45,273 bases of DNA from contig QNFE01000011.1 in assembly GCA_003645455.1 (NCBI GenBank), forward strand, positions 1 to 45,273, in the 5' to 3' direction. Position 1 is the first letter of the stretch, and every line of letters begins with the position of its first letter. Of this stretch, positions 8,991 to 17,857 are shown one piece after another. A program made the translations under genes and the position numbers. The notes below the pieces were generated by a model. That model saw only the letters and a list, made by a program, of their open reading frames with translations. It made no database searches and had not been told where the DNA came from. The stretch is from Gammaproteobacteria bacterium. GTDB taxonomy: Bacteria; Pseudomonadota; Gammaproteobacteria; QNFE01.

Positions 8991-10373
8991 TTATATAAAT
9001 AGGACTCTAACTTGCAGTAGTTTTTCTAAGTTGTTGATCTGGTTTTTATCCATCAAAAATATTATTAAATGATCTTGGTCTTGTAATATCTCATCATCAT
9101 CTGGCATTATCATTTTTGTATTTCTTATAATCGCAGCGATAGAAGTTTTATCTGGTAATTTTGTTTTTATATTTTTTATTTTTTGTTCGATGATTTTTGA
9201 GGTTAATTTATCACCATGAATTATCACTTCTAATATCTCCGCTTCGCCATTTTTTAAAGCATGGCAAGACACAACATCGATTCTGCGAATATGCTTCAAC
9301 AAAGATCCGATGGTAATTTGTTGAGGTGAGAATGGAATATTTATCGTTGAGTTATCCATAAGCTTTAGATAGTGTTGATTACTTATCAAAGAGATAACTT
9401 TATTGCAGCCTATTTTTTTGGCAAGCATAGCAGATAAAATATTAGTCTCATCGCGGCTTGTCAGTGCAATAAATAAATCAGAACTATTAATATCTTCATC
9501 GTTTAACAGCTCATAGTCACTAGCATCTCCATTTAAAACGGTAGTTTTTGTTAATTTTTTAGCAAGATCTCTGGTGCGAGACATATTTTTTTCAATTATT
9601 TTGACTTGATAGTTTTTCTCCAAATCCAGACATAAAGTTTCACCAATATGGCCACCTCCTGCGATAATTATTGATTTTGGTTTTTTAGTATTTTGACACA
9701 AACGAGACAAAATAAATTCTAAATATAAATTTTTACAGATAAAAAATACCTCATCATCAACCCTAATGCTCGTCTCATTTTCAGGAATGATCTCTCTATT
9801 ATGGCGATAAATTGCCAAAATATTTATTGGTTTATCATCTATGTATTGTCCTATTTCTTTAATTTTTTTGCCAACCAATGGACTTTTGCTATAAATCTTT
9901 ACTTTCGCAAAATTAACCTCGCCCTTATTAAAGTTAATTATTTTGAGCGATCCTGGGTATTTAATTAGGTTTAAGATATAGTCCTTAACTAATTCTTCTG
10001 GGCTTATTAGGTTATCAATCGGTAGAGATTCTTGTCTGAATAATATTTTCTCGCCAAGATATGCTTTGGATCGCAGGCGAGCGATTTTTGTAGGAGTTTG
10101 AAACATCGTAAAGGCAACTTGACAGGCTATCATATTGGTTTCATCAGAGGAGGTTACAGCGAGAATAAGATCTGCATGTTCTGCTCCTGCCTGTCGTAAA
10201 ACAGCAGGGTTTGAAGCAACCCCTATAACAGTGTTAATATCAAGCCTATTTTGAATTTTTTCAAGGGTTGCGGCATCTGTATCTACTAAGGTTATATCGT
10301 TATCTTCGCTTGATAGATAAAACGCCACCGATGATCCCACTTGTCCTGCACCGAGTATTATTATTTTTTTCAT
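8991..10373 (-). CDS. trkA: Trk potassium uptake regulator TrkA
   Basis: TrkA is the cytoplasmic NAD(H)-binding gating ring of the TrkH channel. The 460 residues are two tandem RCK units: Rossmann folds starting IIILGAGQVGSSVA (Gly8-Gly13) and IIIAGGGHIGETL (about 233-246), each followed by a TrkA-C domain. The acidic residue ending the second strand is present in both (LVDTD, IIEKN). Length is as in E. coli (458). The ATG overlaps the recN stop by four bases (ATGA). TrkA is normally next to TrkH or alone. Here a restriction-modification gene lies between the two. Confidence 0.95.
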   Translation of the reverse strand: MKKIIILGAGQVGSSVAFYLSSEDNDITLVDTDAATLEKIQNRLDINTVIGVASNPAVLRQAGAEHADLILAVTSSDETNMIACQVAFTMFQTPTKIARLRSKAYLGEKILFRQESLPIDNLISPEELVKDYILNLIKYPGSLKIINFNKGEVNFAKVKIYSKSPLVGKKIKEIGQYIDDKPINILAIYRHNREIIPENETSIRVDDEVFFICKNLYLEFILSRLCQNTKKPKSIIIAGGGHIGETLCLDLEKNYQVKIIEKNMSRTRDLAKKLTKTTVLNGDASDYELLNDEDINSSDLFIALTSRDETNILSAMLAKKIGCNKVISLISNQHYLKLMDNSTINIPFSPQQITIGSLLKHIRRIDVVSCHALKNGEAEILEVIIHGDKLTSKIIEQKIKNIKTKLPDKTSIAAIIRNTKMIMPDDDEILQDQDHLIIFLMDKNQINNLEKLLQVRVLFI

Positions 10374-12061
10374 GACATTATGTGCTTTGCTCCTCTTTTT
10401 GATTGCTCTAAAAATTCTTTGGCATGCACCACCGCGGAATCTGTTTGTTTATCACCTGATAACATCCTTGTTATCTCTGTTATTCTGGCAGATTCATCTA
10501 ATAGATTTATTTTTGTTGTAGTTAGTTCATTTTTGGTGTTTTTTGAAACTCGATAATGAGAATCGGCAAAAGATGCCACCTGTGGCAGATGGGTTACACA
10601 CAACACCTGCACATTTTCGGATAATTTTTGTAAATATTTACCCACGGTATTTGCCACCTCACCACCGATTCCGCTATCCACCTCATCAAAAATCATCGTG
10701 GGGGTTGATTTTTTATTTGCCAACACCAAAGCTATGCTTAAAGATATTCTTGATAATTCACCGCCTGATGCCGTTTTTCTCAAATCAGTAGGTGGCATAC
10801 CATAATTGGTGCTAACTTTAAATAATATTTTATCTATACCATAGGCTGTCGCTTTATCATCCGTTATTTTTTCAATCTCTATGATAAACCTACCACCTAC
10901 CATCGATAATTGTTCCATAATTTTGCTAATCTTAGGGCATAGATTATCAATGGCTATGACTCTTTTTTGATGTAATTTTTCAGCCTGCAAAAAATAATTT
11001 TCTTTTAACTTATCTGTCTTTTCGGTAAGCTCCTCGATAAGTTGCAAGCTGTTATCAATTTGTTTCAATTGCTCTTTTTTTTGGGATAAAATATTTAAAA
11101 TATCACCGCTATCACACTGATGATGTTTAGCGATAGCCTCAATTTCTCGCAGATGATTTTCAATATATATAAGCCTTTTGGGGTCTATTTCTAATCTATT
11201 ATGATAATTTTTTATCTCGCGGACCGCCTCTTCAATTTCAATTATAAGATTGTCAAAATTAAAATCATCATCAAACGAGTTTTTATCAATTTGCCTGATT
11301 TGTTGAATGCTATTTGTGGCTTTATTTAAAACACTCAATATTGAATTTTCTTTATTATAAAAACTATCTAATAAATAATTTGAGTGGCTAATTAAATTAT
11401 CGGCATTAGCAAGTTGCAGATATTCTTGCTCGATTGATTTTAACTCCTCTTTTTTAAGATTTAGTTTCTCAATTTCCCCTATATCTGTTTTTAATGCCAA
11501 GATTATATTGCTATTTTTATCTGATAAGTCTAATTGTTTGTGTAGTTCTTTTTTTGTATCTTGCCATAGATTATATGTCTCGTTGATAGATTTTATTAAA
11601 TTTGGGGCATCTAAATGTGCATCTAAAATTCGCAGTTGTGAGATGGGATTTGACAATGAATGATGCTCATGTTGTCCGTGAATGTCTAAGATTAAACTGG
11701 CAAATTCTTTGAGTTTTTGCACTCTGGTAGGAATATCGTTGACATAAGAGCGAGATTTTTTGTCAGCAGATATAACTCTTCGTAAAATGCAATCTGTGCC
11801 ATCGTCTAGATCATATTTTTTTAAAAAATCCATAACATCTTGATTTTCTGTGACATCAAACGAGGCACTAATGGTGGTTTTATCGCAACCGTGGCGAATA
11901 ACCGTGACATCACCTCTGCCTCCTAATACCAAATTTAAAGCATCGATTAAAATTGACTTTCCTGCTCCGGTTTCACCTGTCATAGCACTCATTCCAGATA
12001 AAAAATTAACATTCAAATTGTCAATTATAGCAAAATTTTTAATTTGTAAGCTTTGCAACAT
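10370..12061 (-). CDS. recN: DNA repair ATPase RecN
   Basis: RecN is an SMC-like ATPase that gathers broken DNA ends in double-strand break repair. The 563 residues show Walker A GETGAGKS (29-36), a long coiled coil in the middle (about 160-360), the ABC signature ASGGELSRISLSIALVLA and Walker B TMIFDEVDSGIGG, followed by VLCVTHLPQVA. Length matches the family (553 in E. coli). The ATG at 12061 is preceded by TATAAT (reverse complement of 12073-12078) only 11 bases upstream. No matching -35 box is clear, so the promoter is uncertain and no LexA box is obvious. It is the first gene of the eight-gene minus-strand run. Confidence 0.95.
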   Translation of the reverse strand: MLQSLQIKNFAIIDNLNVNFLSGMSAMTGETGAGKSILIDALNLVLGGRGDVTVIRHGCDKTTISASFDVTENQDVMDFLKKYDLDDGTDCILRRVISADKKSRSYVNDIPTRVQKLKEFASLILDIHGQHEHHSLSNPISQLRILDAHLDAPNLIKSINETYNLWQDTKKELHKQLDLSDKNSNIILALKTDIGEIEKLNLKKEELKSIEQEYLQLANADNLISHSNYLLDSFYNKENSILSVLNKATNSIQQIRQIDKNSFDDDFNFDNLIIEIEEAVREIKNYHNRLEIDPKRLIYIENHLREIEAIAKHHQCDSGDILNILSQKKEQLKQIDNSLQLIEELTEKTDKLKENYFLQAEKLHQKRVIAIDNLCPKISKIMEQLSMVGGRFIIEIEKITDDKATAYGIDKILFKVSTNYGMPPTDLRKTASGGELSRISLSIALVLANKKSTPTMIFDEVDSGIGGEVANTVGKYLQKLSENVQVLCVTHLPQVASFADSHYRVSKNTKNELTTTKINLLDESARITEITRMLSGDKQTDSAVVHAKEFLEQSKRGAKHIMS

Positions 12062-12132
12062 AGATAAAAAATATTATAACAACCCCCATATTCTACTTTT
12101 TTTAATTTTTTTTATCCAATTTTAAGTATACA

Positions 12133-12310
12133 GAGACCTTTGCATAAATCAAACATTTCATTTATGTAACAAGTCCTGTCATGTAGTTTGAATAGATTGC
12201 CGTGTTTTTAAGAAAAAAGGGGCTGGCATTGAATAAAAACAAAAAATATAATTGTTGCACAACCTAATACAACAAACTATTTTTGTGAGACCTTTGCATA
12301 ATTCAAGCAC
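12133..12310. repeat. Two direct half-copies of the family A element end in a gene-free stretch
   Basis: GAGACCTTTGCATAA occurs at 12133-12147 and again, same orientation, at 12287-12301, the second continuing TTCAAGCACG like the intact 70-bp copies. Neither has its inverted partner nearby, so these are broken or deletion-derived ends. They fall in the 496-bp interval 12062-12557 between recN and hemW, in which I found no credible gene. The rest is AT-rich sequence plus the 77-bp repeat at 12420-12496. Confidence 0.7.
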
Positions 12311-12419
12311 GTTTTAATAACAACAATAAAATGCACCTATTCTATTAAAAAATTCGTCAAATAGCAGGTTATGGTTAAAATTTTAAAAGTATTGTCCGAA
12401 AGTATTGCATAAGGTAAGG

Positions 12420-12496
12420 TCTGATTAACTGCTAACAAGGGGACATGTCCCCTTGTTATAACTGCATTTGTTGTTTGTTCTTGGCAGTTAATCAGA
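12420..12496 (-). repeat. 77-bp palindrome-bearing repeat, family B copy 1
   Basis: The ends TCTGATTAACTGC and GCAGTTAATCAGA are exact inverted repeats. Inside is a GC-rich perfect palindrome made of AACAAGGGGACA and its reverse complement. The reverse complement of this copy matches the copy at 34762-34838 in 76 of 77 positions by eye, which means recent movement or conversion. No coding potential. It lies downstream of hemW. Confidence 0.85.
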
Positions 12497-12557
12497 GTCT
12501 CCTTATAAAATAATTAAGGAATTTAACCGGAGATATTCTAATAACAAATCAAAAAAC

Positions 12558-13703
12558 TTAATGGATAAAATACTCAATGATACTATCTAACAACATCGCT
12601 CCTTTTTTTGTTGTTGTGTAGTTTTTATCTTGGTTTATTTTTAAGTAATTTTTATTTATTAAATCTTTTACCGTTTTTTCTATTGTGGTAAATTCTATAA
12701 AAGTTCGCTCGTTAAATAACTTTTGGTTAAAACCTGTGTTTAAGCGCAAAACATTCATCATAAATTCCACTATAATATCTTGTTGTTTTAGAAGCGCTGT
12801 TGTTTTGGTAGCGATAGGATTATTTTGATATTTTTTGATGTTTGTCTGATTCATTGTGCGATATATTTTTTTGTCATAACTTGTAATTTTGCCACCTGCT
12901 CCTGCTCCTATGCCGATAAAATCACCATAATTCCAATAGTTTAAATTGTGAATACTTTGGTAATGGTCTTTGCAATAGGCAGATATTTCATATTGCTTCA
13001 TGTTTTTTTTATTTAAAAAATTAAATCCTGCGTCCATAGTTTTTATAATTTTACTTTCATTTGGTAGGTTTTGCGGTTTGTTTTTATAAAAATAGGTCCG
13101 AGGTTCAATGCTTAACTGATACCAGCTCACATGAGTAATCGGCAAATCTATGGCTTGTTTTAAATCATCAAGTGCTTGATTTATGTTTTGTGATGGTAAT
13201 CCATAAATTAAATCCAAATTTATATCGTCGAAACCCATATTATGGCTATCCTTGATAGTTTTTATAATATCACTGCTGTCGCAAGCTCGATTTATTTTTT
13301 TTAAGATTTTATCGTCAAAGCTTTGGGCTCCGATAGATAAGCGATTTATTTGGGCTTGTTGATAAAACTCTAAATCTCTTTTTGTAATTGTAGCAGGATT
13401 TATCTCAATTGTTATTGAGGGATTTTTGGTTGTAACAATTCTGTTTTTTATTGTTGATAATAATTCATGTATTTGTATGCCTGATAGGATTGACGGTGTG
13501 CCACCACCTATATATATGCTGTGGATAGGGCGACTTTTGGTAATTTTTAACTGCTGTTTTAAATCTATTAAAAGTGCATTTAAATAGTCTTTGAAATTTA
13601 TTTTTGCAGGATTGATGGCAATTGAATTAAAATCACAATAATGGCATTTTTGCAAACACCAAGGCAGATGAATATAAAGGCTCAGTGGAATTTTATTTTT
13701 CAA
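12558..13703 (-). CDS. hemW: Heme chaperone HemW (radical SAM, HemN-like)
   Basis: HemW is a radical-SAM protein that binds heme and is thought to insert it into respiratory enzymes. It was long annotated as oxygen-independent coproporphyrinogen oxidase. The 381 residues open with YIHLPWCLQKCHYCDF, giving the CxxxCxxC cluster ligands Cys16, Cys20 and Cys23, followed by GGGTPSIL, the SAM-binding EINPATI and GLPSQN motifs. The short N-terminus without the extra HemN region, and the length, favour HemW over true HemN. The start is TTG at 13701-13703, overlapping the TGA of ybeD by two bases; no ATG lies before the cluster motif. In many gammaproteobacteria it follows rdgB, but not here. Confidence 0.9.
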   Translation of the reverse strand: MKNKIPLSLYIHLPWCLQKCHYCDFNSIAINPAKINFKDYLNALLIDLKQQLKITKSRPIHSIYIGGGTPSILSGIQIHELLSTIKNRIVTTKNPSITIEINPATITKRDLEFYQQAQINRLSIGAQSFDDKILKKINRACDSSDIIKTIKDSHNMGFDDINLDLIYGLPSQNINQALDDLKQAIDLPITHVSWYQLSIEPRTYFYKNKPQNLPNESKIIKTMDAGFNFLNKKNMKQYEISAYCKDHYQSIHNLNYWNYGDFIGIGAGAGGKITSYDKKIYRTMNQTNIKKYQNNPIATKTTALLKQQDIIVEFMMNVLRLNTGFNQKLFNERTFIEFTTIEKTVKDLINKNYLKINQDKNYTTTKKGAMLLDSIIEYFIH

Positions 13704-13966
13704 AGTGCCATTAAGACATTTTCATTGTCACTTAGTTCTTGATATATGTGGTCCAATTGTTGTTTTGATTTGGCTTTAATCTTAAAGGATAACGAGCAAT
13801 ATTTATCTTGTTTTGAATAGTTTGTTGTGATGTTTGAGCTTTGTAATTCAGGGGCATATATTTTTATCAGGTTGGTAGTTTTGATAACATAATTAGAGCA
13901 GTTAAAACCTATGGCTTTGATGGTAAAATCGCAGGGGAATTTTAACAAGGTTTCTTTTTTATTCAT
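13700..13966 (-). CDS. ybeD: YbeD family (DUF493/UPF0250) small protein
   Basis: This 88-residue protein aligns with E. coli YbeD (87 residues): LLKFPCDFTIKAIG corresponds to LLEFPTPFTYKVMG, with APE and the C-terminal LDHIYQEL also matching. The fold is an ACT-like ferredoxin fold. The function is not established; in E. coli the gene lies between dacA and lipB. Here dacA, dat and ybeD remain in order, but lipB is replaced by hemW. Overlaps the dat stop at its start and the hemW start at its end, so translational coupling along the run is likely. Confidence 0.88.
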   Translation of the reverse strand: MNKKETLLKFPCDFTIKAIGFNCSNYVIKTTNLIKIYAPELQSSNITTNYSKQDKYCSLSFKIKAKSKQQLDHIYQELSDNENVLMAL

Positions 13967-14805
13967 TTTAAGGCATTAAAAAGATTCATAACTTTATACC
14001 ACATCATAGGTTTTTTGTGATCTTTTATGTTTCCTATGGATCTTTTATTTATCAAGCCTACATATCTTATCTCTTTCGTGGAGCTGGTAAGCCATAACTC
14101 ATCGGCCAAAAACAACTCGTTAAAACGAATATTTTTTTCAATTATTTTTATATTATTTTTCAATGTTATGTCAATTATTATCTCTCTTGTGATTCCAGGT
14201 AGAATTGTGCTTGATAATGGGGGAGTATAAATAACATTATTTTTGATTAAAAATAAATTGGATGCCCCACCCTCTTGGGCAAACCCTCGACGGATAAAAA
14301 TTGCCTCATCTGTTTGCAAATTATGCGCTTGTTGTTTTTGCATAATATTGGCCAATAAATTTATTGTTTTTAGGTTACAAATTTTACCACGATTATCGTC
14401 TGTGGTAATAACATCAATAGGATCAATTTTATCAAGGGATTGGTTTTTAAAGTCAAAAATGTTGATAAATATTGTAGGATTCATATTTTTGGAATACACA
14501 TGGGATCTGGTTTTATCTGCACCACGAGTAATTTGGAGATAAATCGCAACTGTTTGTTTTTTGTTATTGTGCAATAATTTTTTAATAATATTGCTTATCT
14601 GTTCTTTATTATAAGGATTTTTTATGTCCACTCCTTTTAGAGAATTTTTTAATCTTTTAAAGTGCTTATCAAAAAAAAATATTTTGTTGTTGTAAACAGG
14701 AATAACCTCATATACCCCATCACCGAATAAAAAACCGCGATCCATAACACAGACAGATGCATCTGCCACTGGTAAAAATTTACCATTTAAAAAAACATTT
14801 GTCAT
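13963..14805 (-). CDS. dat: D-amino acid aminotransferase-like class IV PLP enzyme
   Basis: Class IV aminotransferases use PLP to move amino groups, and D-alanine transaminase makes D-glutamate or D-alanine for peptidoglycan. From the ATG at 14805 the protein has 280 residues: FLNGKFLPVADASVCVMDRG at the start, the PLP lysine in NLKTINLLANIM (Lys146), and EGGASNLFLI with Glu177, matching Lys145/Glu177 of Bacillus Dat. I chose 14805, not the upstream 14841, because GGAG lies 6-7 bases before it and the family starts at this point. The ATG is 4 bp after the dacA stop. Position next to dacA supports a D-amino acid role, but branched-chain or aminodeoxychorismate-lyase-like activity cannot be ruled out by sequence. 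Confidence 0.85.
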   Translation of the reverse strand: MTNVFLNGKFLPVADASVCVMDRGFLFGDGVYEVIPVYNNKIFFFDKHFKRLKNSLKGVDIKNPYNKEQISNIIKKLLHNNKKQTVAIYLQITRGADKTRSHVYSKNMNPTIFINIFDFKNQSLDKIDPIDVITTDDNRGKICNLKTINLLANIMQKQQAHNLQTDEAIFIRRGFAQEGGASNLFLIKNNVIYTPPLSSTILPGITREIIIDITLKNNIKIIEKNIRFNELFLADELWLTSSTKEIRYVGLINKRSIGNIKDHKKPMMWYKVMNLFNALK

Positions 14806-14809
14806 TTTG

Positions 14810-15946
14810 TTACTCCTCAAAATATTGATATGCTTTATCAATCATTCTTGAAAAAAATCCACTTTGTGGGATGTCTTGTTTAGCAACAAGAGGATACCGA
14901 GCGATTATTTTTCCTCCAAGATTTATAACTAAAGTCCCTACCTTTTGATATTTTTTAATAGGTGCAATTATTGATTTTGGAATTTTAATTTGTGCTTTTA
15001 AAGATTTTATATCCTTTTTTTTGATGTTTACATTAACAGTATTGGAGACTGTGAGCTGCAATGTATCGATTTCGCCTTCATAAACCTTAATGTTGCTTAT
15101 ATTTTGGCTTGCTTTAAACACTGCATAAGACATGTAATTATAAAAACCATAGTCTAATAATTTTTTGGATTGACGAGTTCTCTCTAAATCTGATTTTGTT
15201 CCCATTACAACACTTATCAGACGCATATTATTTTTCAAAGCTGATGCTACAAGACAAAAACCTGCATCTTTTGTGTGTCCTGTTTTGATGCCATCTACCT
15301 TATCATCTTGCCACAATAAACCATTACGGTTATATTGACGAATATTGTTATAAGTGAACTCTTTGACTTTATACATTTTGTAGTATTGAGGAAAATCTCT
15401 AATCAAAGCTTTTGATAATTTTAAGGTGTCGGCAACTGTTGTTTTATGATTTTTATGAGGCATTCCTGTGGCATTTTGATAATGAGTGTTTGTCATTTTT
15501 AAGTGTTGGGCTAGTTTGTTCATATAATCAACAAATTTCTGTTCTGTTCCTGATATGTGTTCGGCTAAGGCGACCGCCGCATCATTGCCAGATTGAACAA
15601 CCAATCCCTTTAATAGAGTCTCTAATTTTTCACTTTTACCAACATTTAAAAACATCTTAGATCCTGTCATGCCCCAAGATTTTTTACTTATTTTTACTTT
15701 GTCATTTATGGTTATAATTTTATTATAAATAGATGAATATATAGCATAAGAGGTCATTATTTTAGTGATGCTGGCAGGATCAATTTTTTGATTTATATTC
15801 TTAGATAAGATTATATTGCCAGTTGTATAATCCATAAGTGCATAACTATTAGATTTTAACTCAGGTGCAAAACTATCAGGAGGAGGAGCCACGGAATAGG
15901 ATAATTTTGCAACAAATAACAAACATAAAAAAATTAAACTTCTCAT
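14810..15946 (-). CDS. dacA: D-Ala-D-Ala carboxypeptidase (PBP5/6 type)
   Basis: The enzyme trims the terminal D-alanine from peptidoglycan pentapeptides in the periplasm. The 378 residues show a signal peptide (RSLIFLCLLFVAKLSYSVA), then active-site motifs PASITK (Ser59, Lys62), SGN (119-121) and KTG (220-222), then the C-terminal PBP5_C beta domain and an amphipathic tail (QSGFFSRMIDKAYQYFEE) typical of membrane anchoring. GAGG about 7 bases before the ATG is a good ribosome site. It lies 9 bp after ygfB and 4 bp before dat, which may supply D-amino acids to the same pathway. Confidence 0.93.
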   Translation of the reverse strand: MRSLIFLCLLFVAKLSYSVAPPPDSFAPELKSNSYALMDYTTGNIILSKNINQKIDPASITKIMTSYAIYSSIYNKIITINDKVKISKKSWGMTGSKMFLNVGKSEKLETLLKGLVVQSGNDAAVALAEHISGTEQKFVDYMNKLAQHLKMTNTHYQNATGMPHKNHKTTVADTLKLSKALIRDFPQYYKMYKVKEFTYNNIRQYNRNGLLWQDDKVDGIKTGHTKDAGFCLVASALKNNMRLISVVMGTKSDLERTRQSKKLLDYGFYNYMSYAVFKASQNISNIKVYEGEIDTLQLTVSNTVNVNIKKKDIKSLKAQIKIPKSIIAPIKKYQKVGTLVINLGGKIIARYPLVAKQDIPQSGFFSRMIDKAYQYFEE

Positions 15947-15955
15947 AAATAACCT

Positions 15956-16471
15956 CTATTTTAAATCCAATTGTAATATATAAATTCCAGTTTTGATATA
16001 CTCGCAAATCTCAATGAAAGAGTTCTCATCCGACTCATTATCATCCGCATCATTTAACCTACAGACATGTAATACATCTTTTAAAAATTCATCAGATTGC
16101 GATGATAGTTTTTTTTTATTTGTGGCTACCGTCAAACCGATACCATACATAAAACCATCACACCAAAAACTCAAATTTTTAATCCTATCTCTTAGGTTAG
16201 AATTATCATCTGGCAAAAATAATTGATAAGAATAATCTTGTTGCCCTAAACTATAAACAGAAAAAATATGTAATTTTGCCAATGACTGGAGATATTTTTT
16301 TTCAATTTTGTCAATTTTTATACCATTTGACATAATCTCTTCAATCCACGAGACAAATTTTAAATCACTGTCACCTAAAATCAGGGCAGTTAAAATCCCA
16401 TGAGCTTCACTCAACTCAAACTTATATTTGTCACATCCAAAATCATCAACACTATATACCGGGATATTCAT
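15956..16471 (-). CDS. ygfB: YgfB family protein (UPF0149)
   Basis: The 171-residue protein has the UPF0149 pattern: SEAHGILTALILGD near residue 21, then the acidic LFLPDDNSNLRDR and NLSFWCDGFMYGIGL, and a final helix region rich in Asp/Glu. E. coli YgfB is 192 residues with the same motifs. The biochemical role is unsettled; in Pseudomonas, YgfB has been linked to control of peptidoglycan recycling genes. Being 9 bp upstream of dacA is consistent with a wall connection, but that is inference. A 65-bp gap separates it from rarA. Confidence 0.82.
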   Translation of the reverse strand: MNIPVYSVDDFGCDKYKFELSEAHGILTALILGDSDLKFVSWIEEIMSNGIKIDKIEKKYLQSLAKLHIFSVYSLGQQDYSYQLFLPDDNSNLRDRIKNLSFWCDGFMYGIGLTVATNKKKLSSQSDEFLKDVLHVCRLNDADDNESDENSFIEICEYIKTGIYILQLDLK

Positions 16472-16536
16472 CGCACAAATTATAACAAATATAAAAATTA
16501 AAAATTAAAAAACTTGTAATATGCAACTTTTGCTTT

Positions 16537-17844
16537 TTATTGTTTTTTATCAGAATTATTGCATAATGCTTCTAATTTTTTAAGTTTCTCTTTTATTTTT
16601 ATTTCTAATCCTCGATTAACCGGGTTATAAAATTTTACAGGAGATAATCCATCTGGCAAATAAGTCTGTCCTGTGCTATAAGCATTCACCTCATCATGAT
16701 CGTATCTGTATTTTTTACCATAACCAAGATCACCCATAAGTTTTGTGGGAGCATTACGAAGATGCAAAGGCACAGGTAAATCAGCACTATTTTTAACAAA
16801 ATTACAGGCTTTTTTATATGCCATATAAACAGCATTGCTTTTGGCAGCACAGGATATATATATTATCGCCGCAGCAATAGCAAGTTCACCTTCGGGACTG
16901 CCGAGTATTTTATAGACCCTGTGGGCATTTAATGCCAGATGTAAAGCTCTGGGGTCGGCATTGCCTATGTCTTCTGTTGCCATCCTTATGACACGACGAA
17001 TAATATATAAAGGATCACAACCACCGTCTATCATTCGGATTAACCAATATAAAGCAGCATCAGGGTCGGATCCACGCACAGATTTATGGAGGGCGGATAT
17101 TTGTTCATAAAAAATATCAGAGCCCTTGTCAAAATTTTTTAAACTATGCTGTTGCAGGTGTTGCAAAGTTTTCAGGTCTATGGCTTGATTGTTTTCAATT
17201 AAATCAGATGATATCTCCAATAAATTCAGAGCGACACGGCCATCACCATTTGATGATTGGATTAAAAAATCAAGAGCAGCAGAGTCAATTGTTATTTTTT
17301 TATCCAACAAACCACGAGGAGCTTTTAAAGCTTGCACGATTATTTTTTTAATATCATCTTGTTTTAATGCTTTTAAAACATAGATGCGAACTCTTGATAA
17401 CAGTGCGTTATTTAGTTCAAAAGATGGATTTTCGGTCGTAGCTCCGATCAGATAAAATAATCCTGATTCAACATAGGGCAAAAAAGCATCTTGTTGCGAT
17501 TTGTTAAAACGATGAATCTCATCAATAAAAAGAATTGTTTTTAAGTTTTTTTGAAGATTTATCTGGGCTTGTTTGACAGATTCTCTGATATCTTTTACCC
17601 CGGATAAAACTGCCGATAGGTTGATAAATTTTGCCTGTGTTTTTTGTCCTATCAGACGAGCGATTGTAGTTTTGCCACATCCTGGCGGACCCCAAAATAA
17701 CATCGAGTGCAAAGCCCCTTGTCGGATTGCATTATAAAGAGGTTTATCCGCTCCCAACAAATGAGATTGTCCGATAAATTCATCCAATGATTGCGGTCTC
17801 ATTCTATCGGCAAGCGGAGAAAAATTATTCATTATTTTTTGCAT
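16537..17844 (-). CDS. rarA: Replication-associated recombination ATPase RarA
   Basis: RarA (MgsA) is a clamp-loader-like AAA+ ATPase that acts at stalled replication forks. Motifs: the opening PLADRMRPQSLDEFIGQ, Walker A GPPGCGKT (about 52-59), Walker B FIDEIHRFNKSQQD, sensor GATTENPSFELN and the tetramerisation/MgsA_C domain with GSDPDAALYWLIRM and MGDLGYGKKYRYDHD. The length of about 435 is standard. Possible starts are ATG 17844 or ATG 17832; neither has a clear ribosome site. I use 17844, but the later one is equally compatible with the family. It is 13 bp after mltC. Confidence 0.92.
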   Translation of the reverse strand: MQKIMNNFSPLADRMRPQSLDEFIGQSHLLGADKPLYNAIRQGALHSMLFWGPPGCGKTTIARLIGQKTQAKFINLSAVLSGVKDIRESVKQAQINLQKNLKTILFIDEIHRFNKSQQDAFLPYVESGLFYLIGATTENPSFELNNALLSRVRIYVLKALKQDDIKKIIVQALKAPRGLLDKKITIDSAALDFLIQSSNGDGRVALNLLEISSDLIENNQAIDLKTLQHLQQHSLKNFDKGSDIFYEQISALHKSVRGSDPDAALYWLIRMIDGGCDPLYIIRRVIRMATEDIGNADPRALHLALNAHRVYKILGSPEGELAIAAAIIYISCAAKSNAVYMAYKKACNFVKNSADLPVPLHLRNAPTKLMGDLGYGKKYRYDHDEVNAYSTGQTYLPDGLSPVKFYNPVNRGLEIKIKEKLKKLEALCNNSDKKQ

Positions 17845-17857
17845 CAAAGCATCTAAA

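Noticed and set aside
12062-12132. LexA-type SOS box before recN
   Set aside because: I looked for a CTGT...ACAG palindrome near the start and found none, so SOS control is not supported by sequence.
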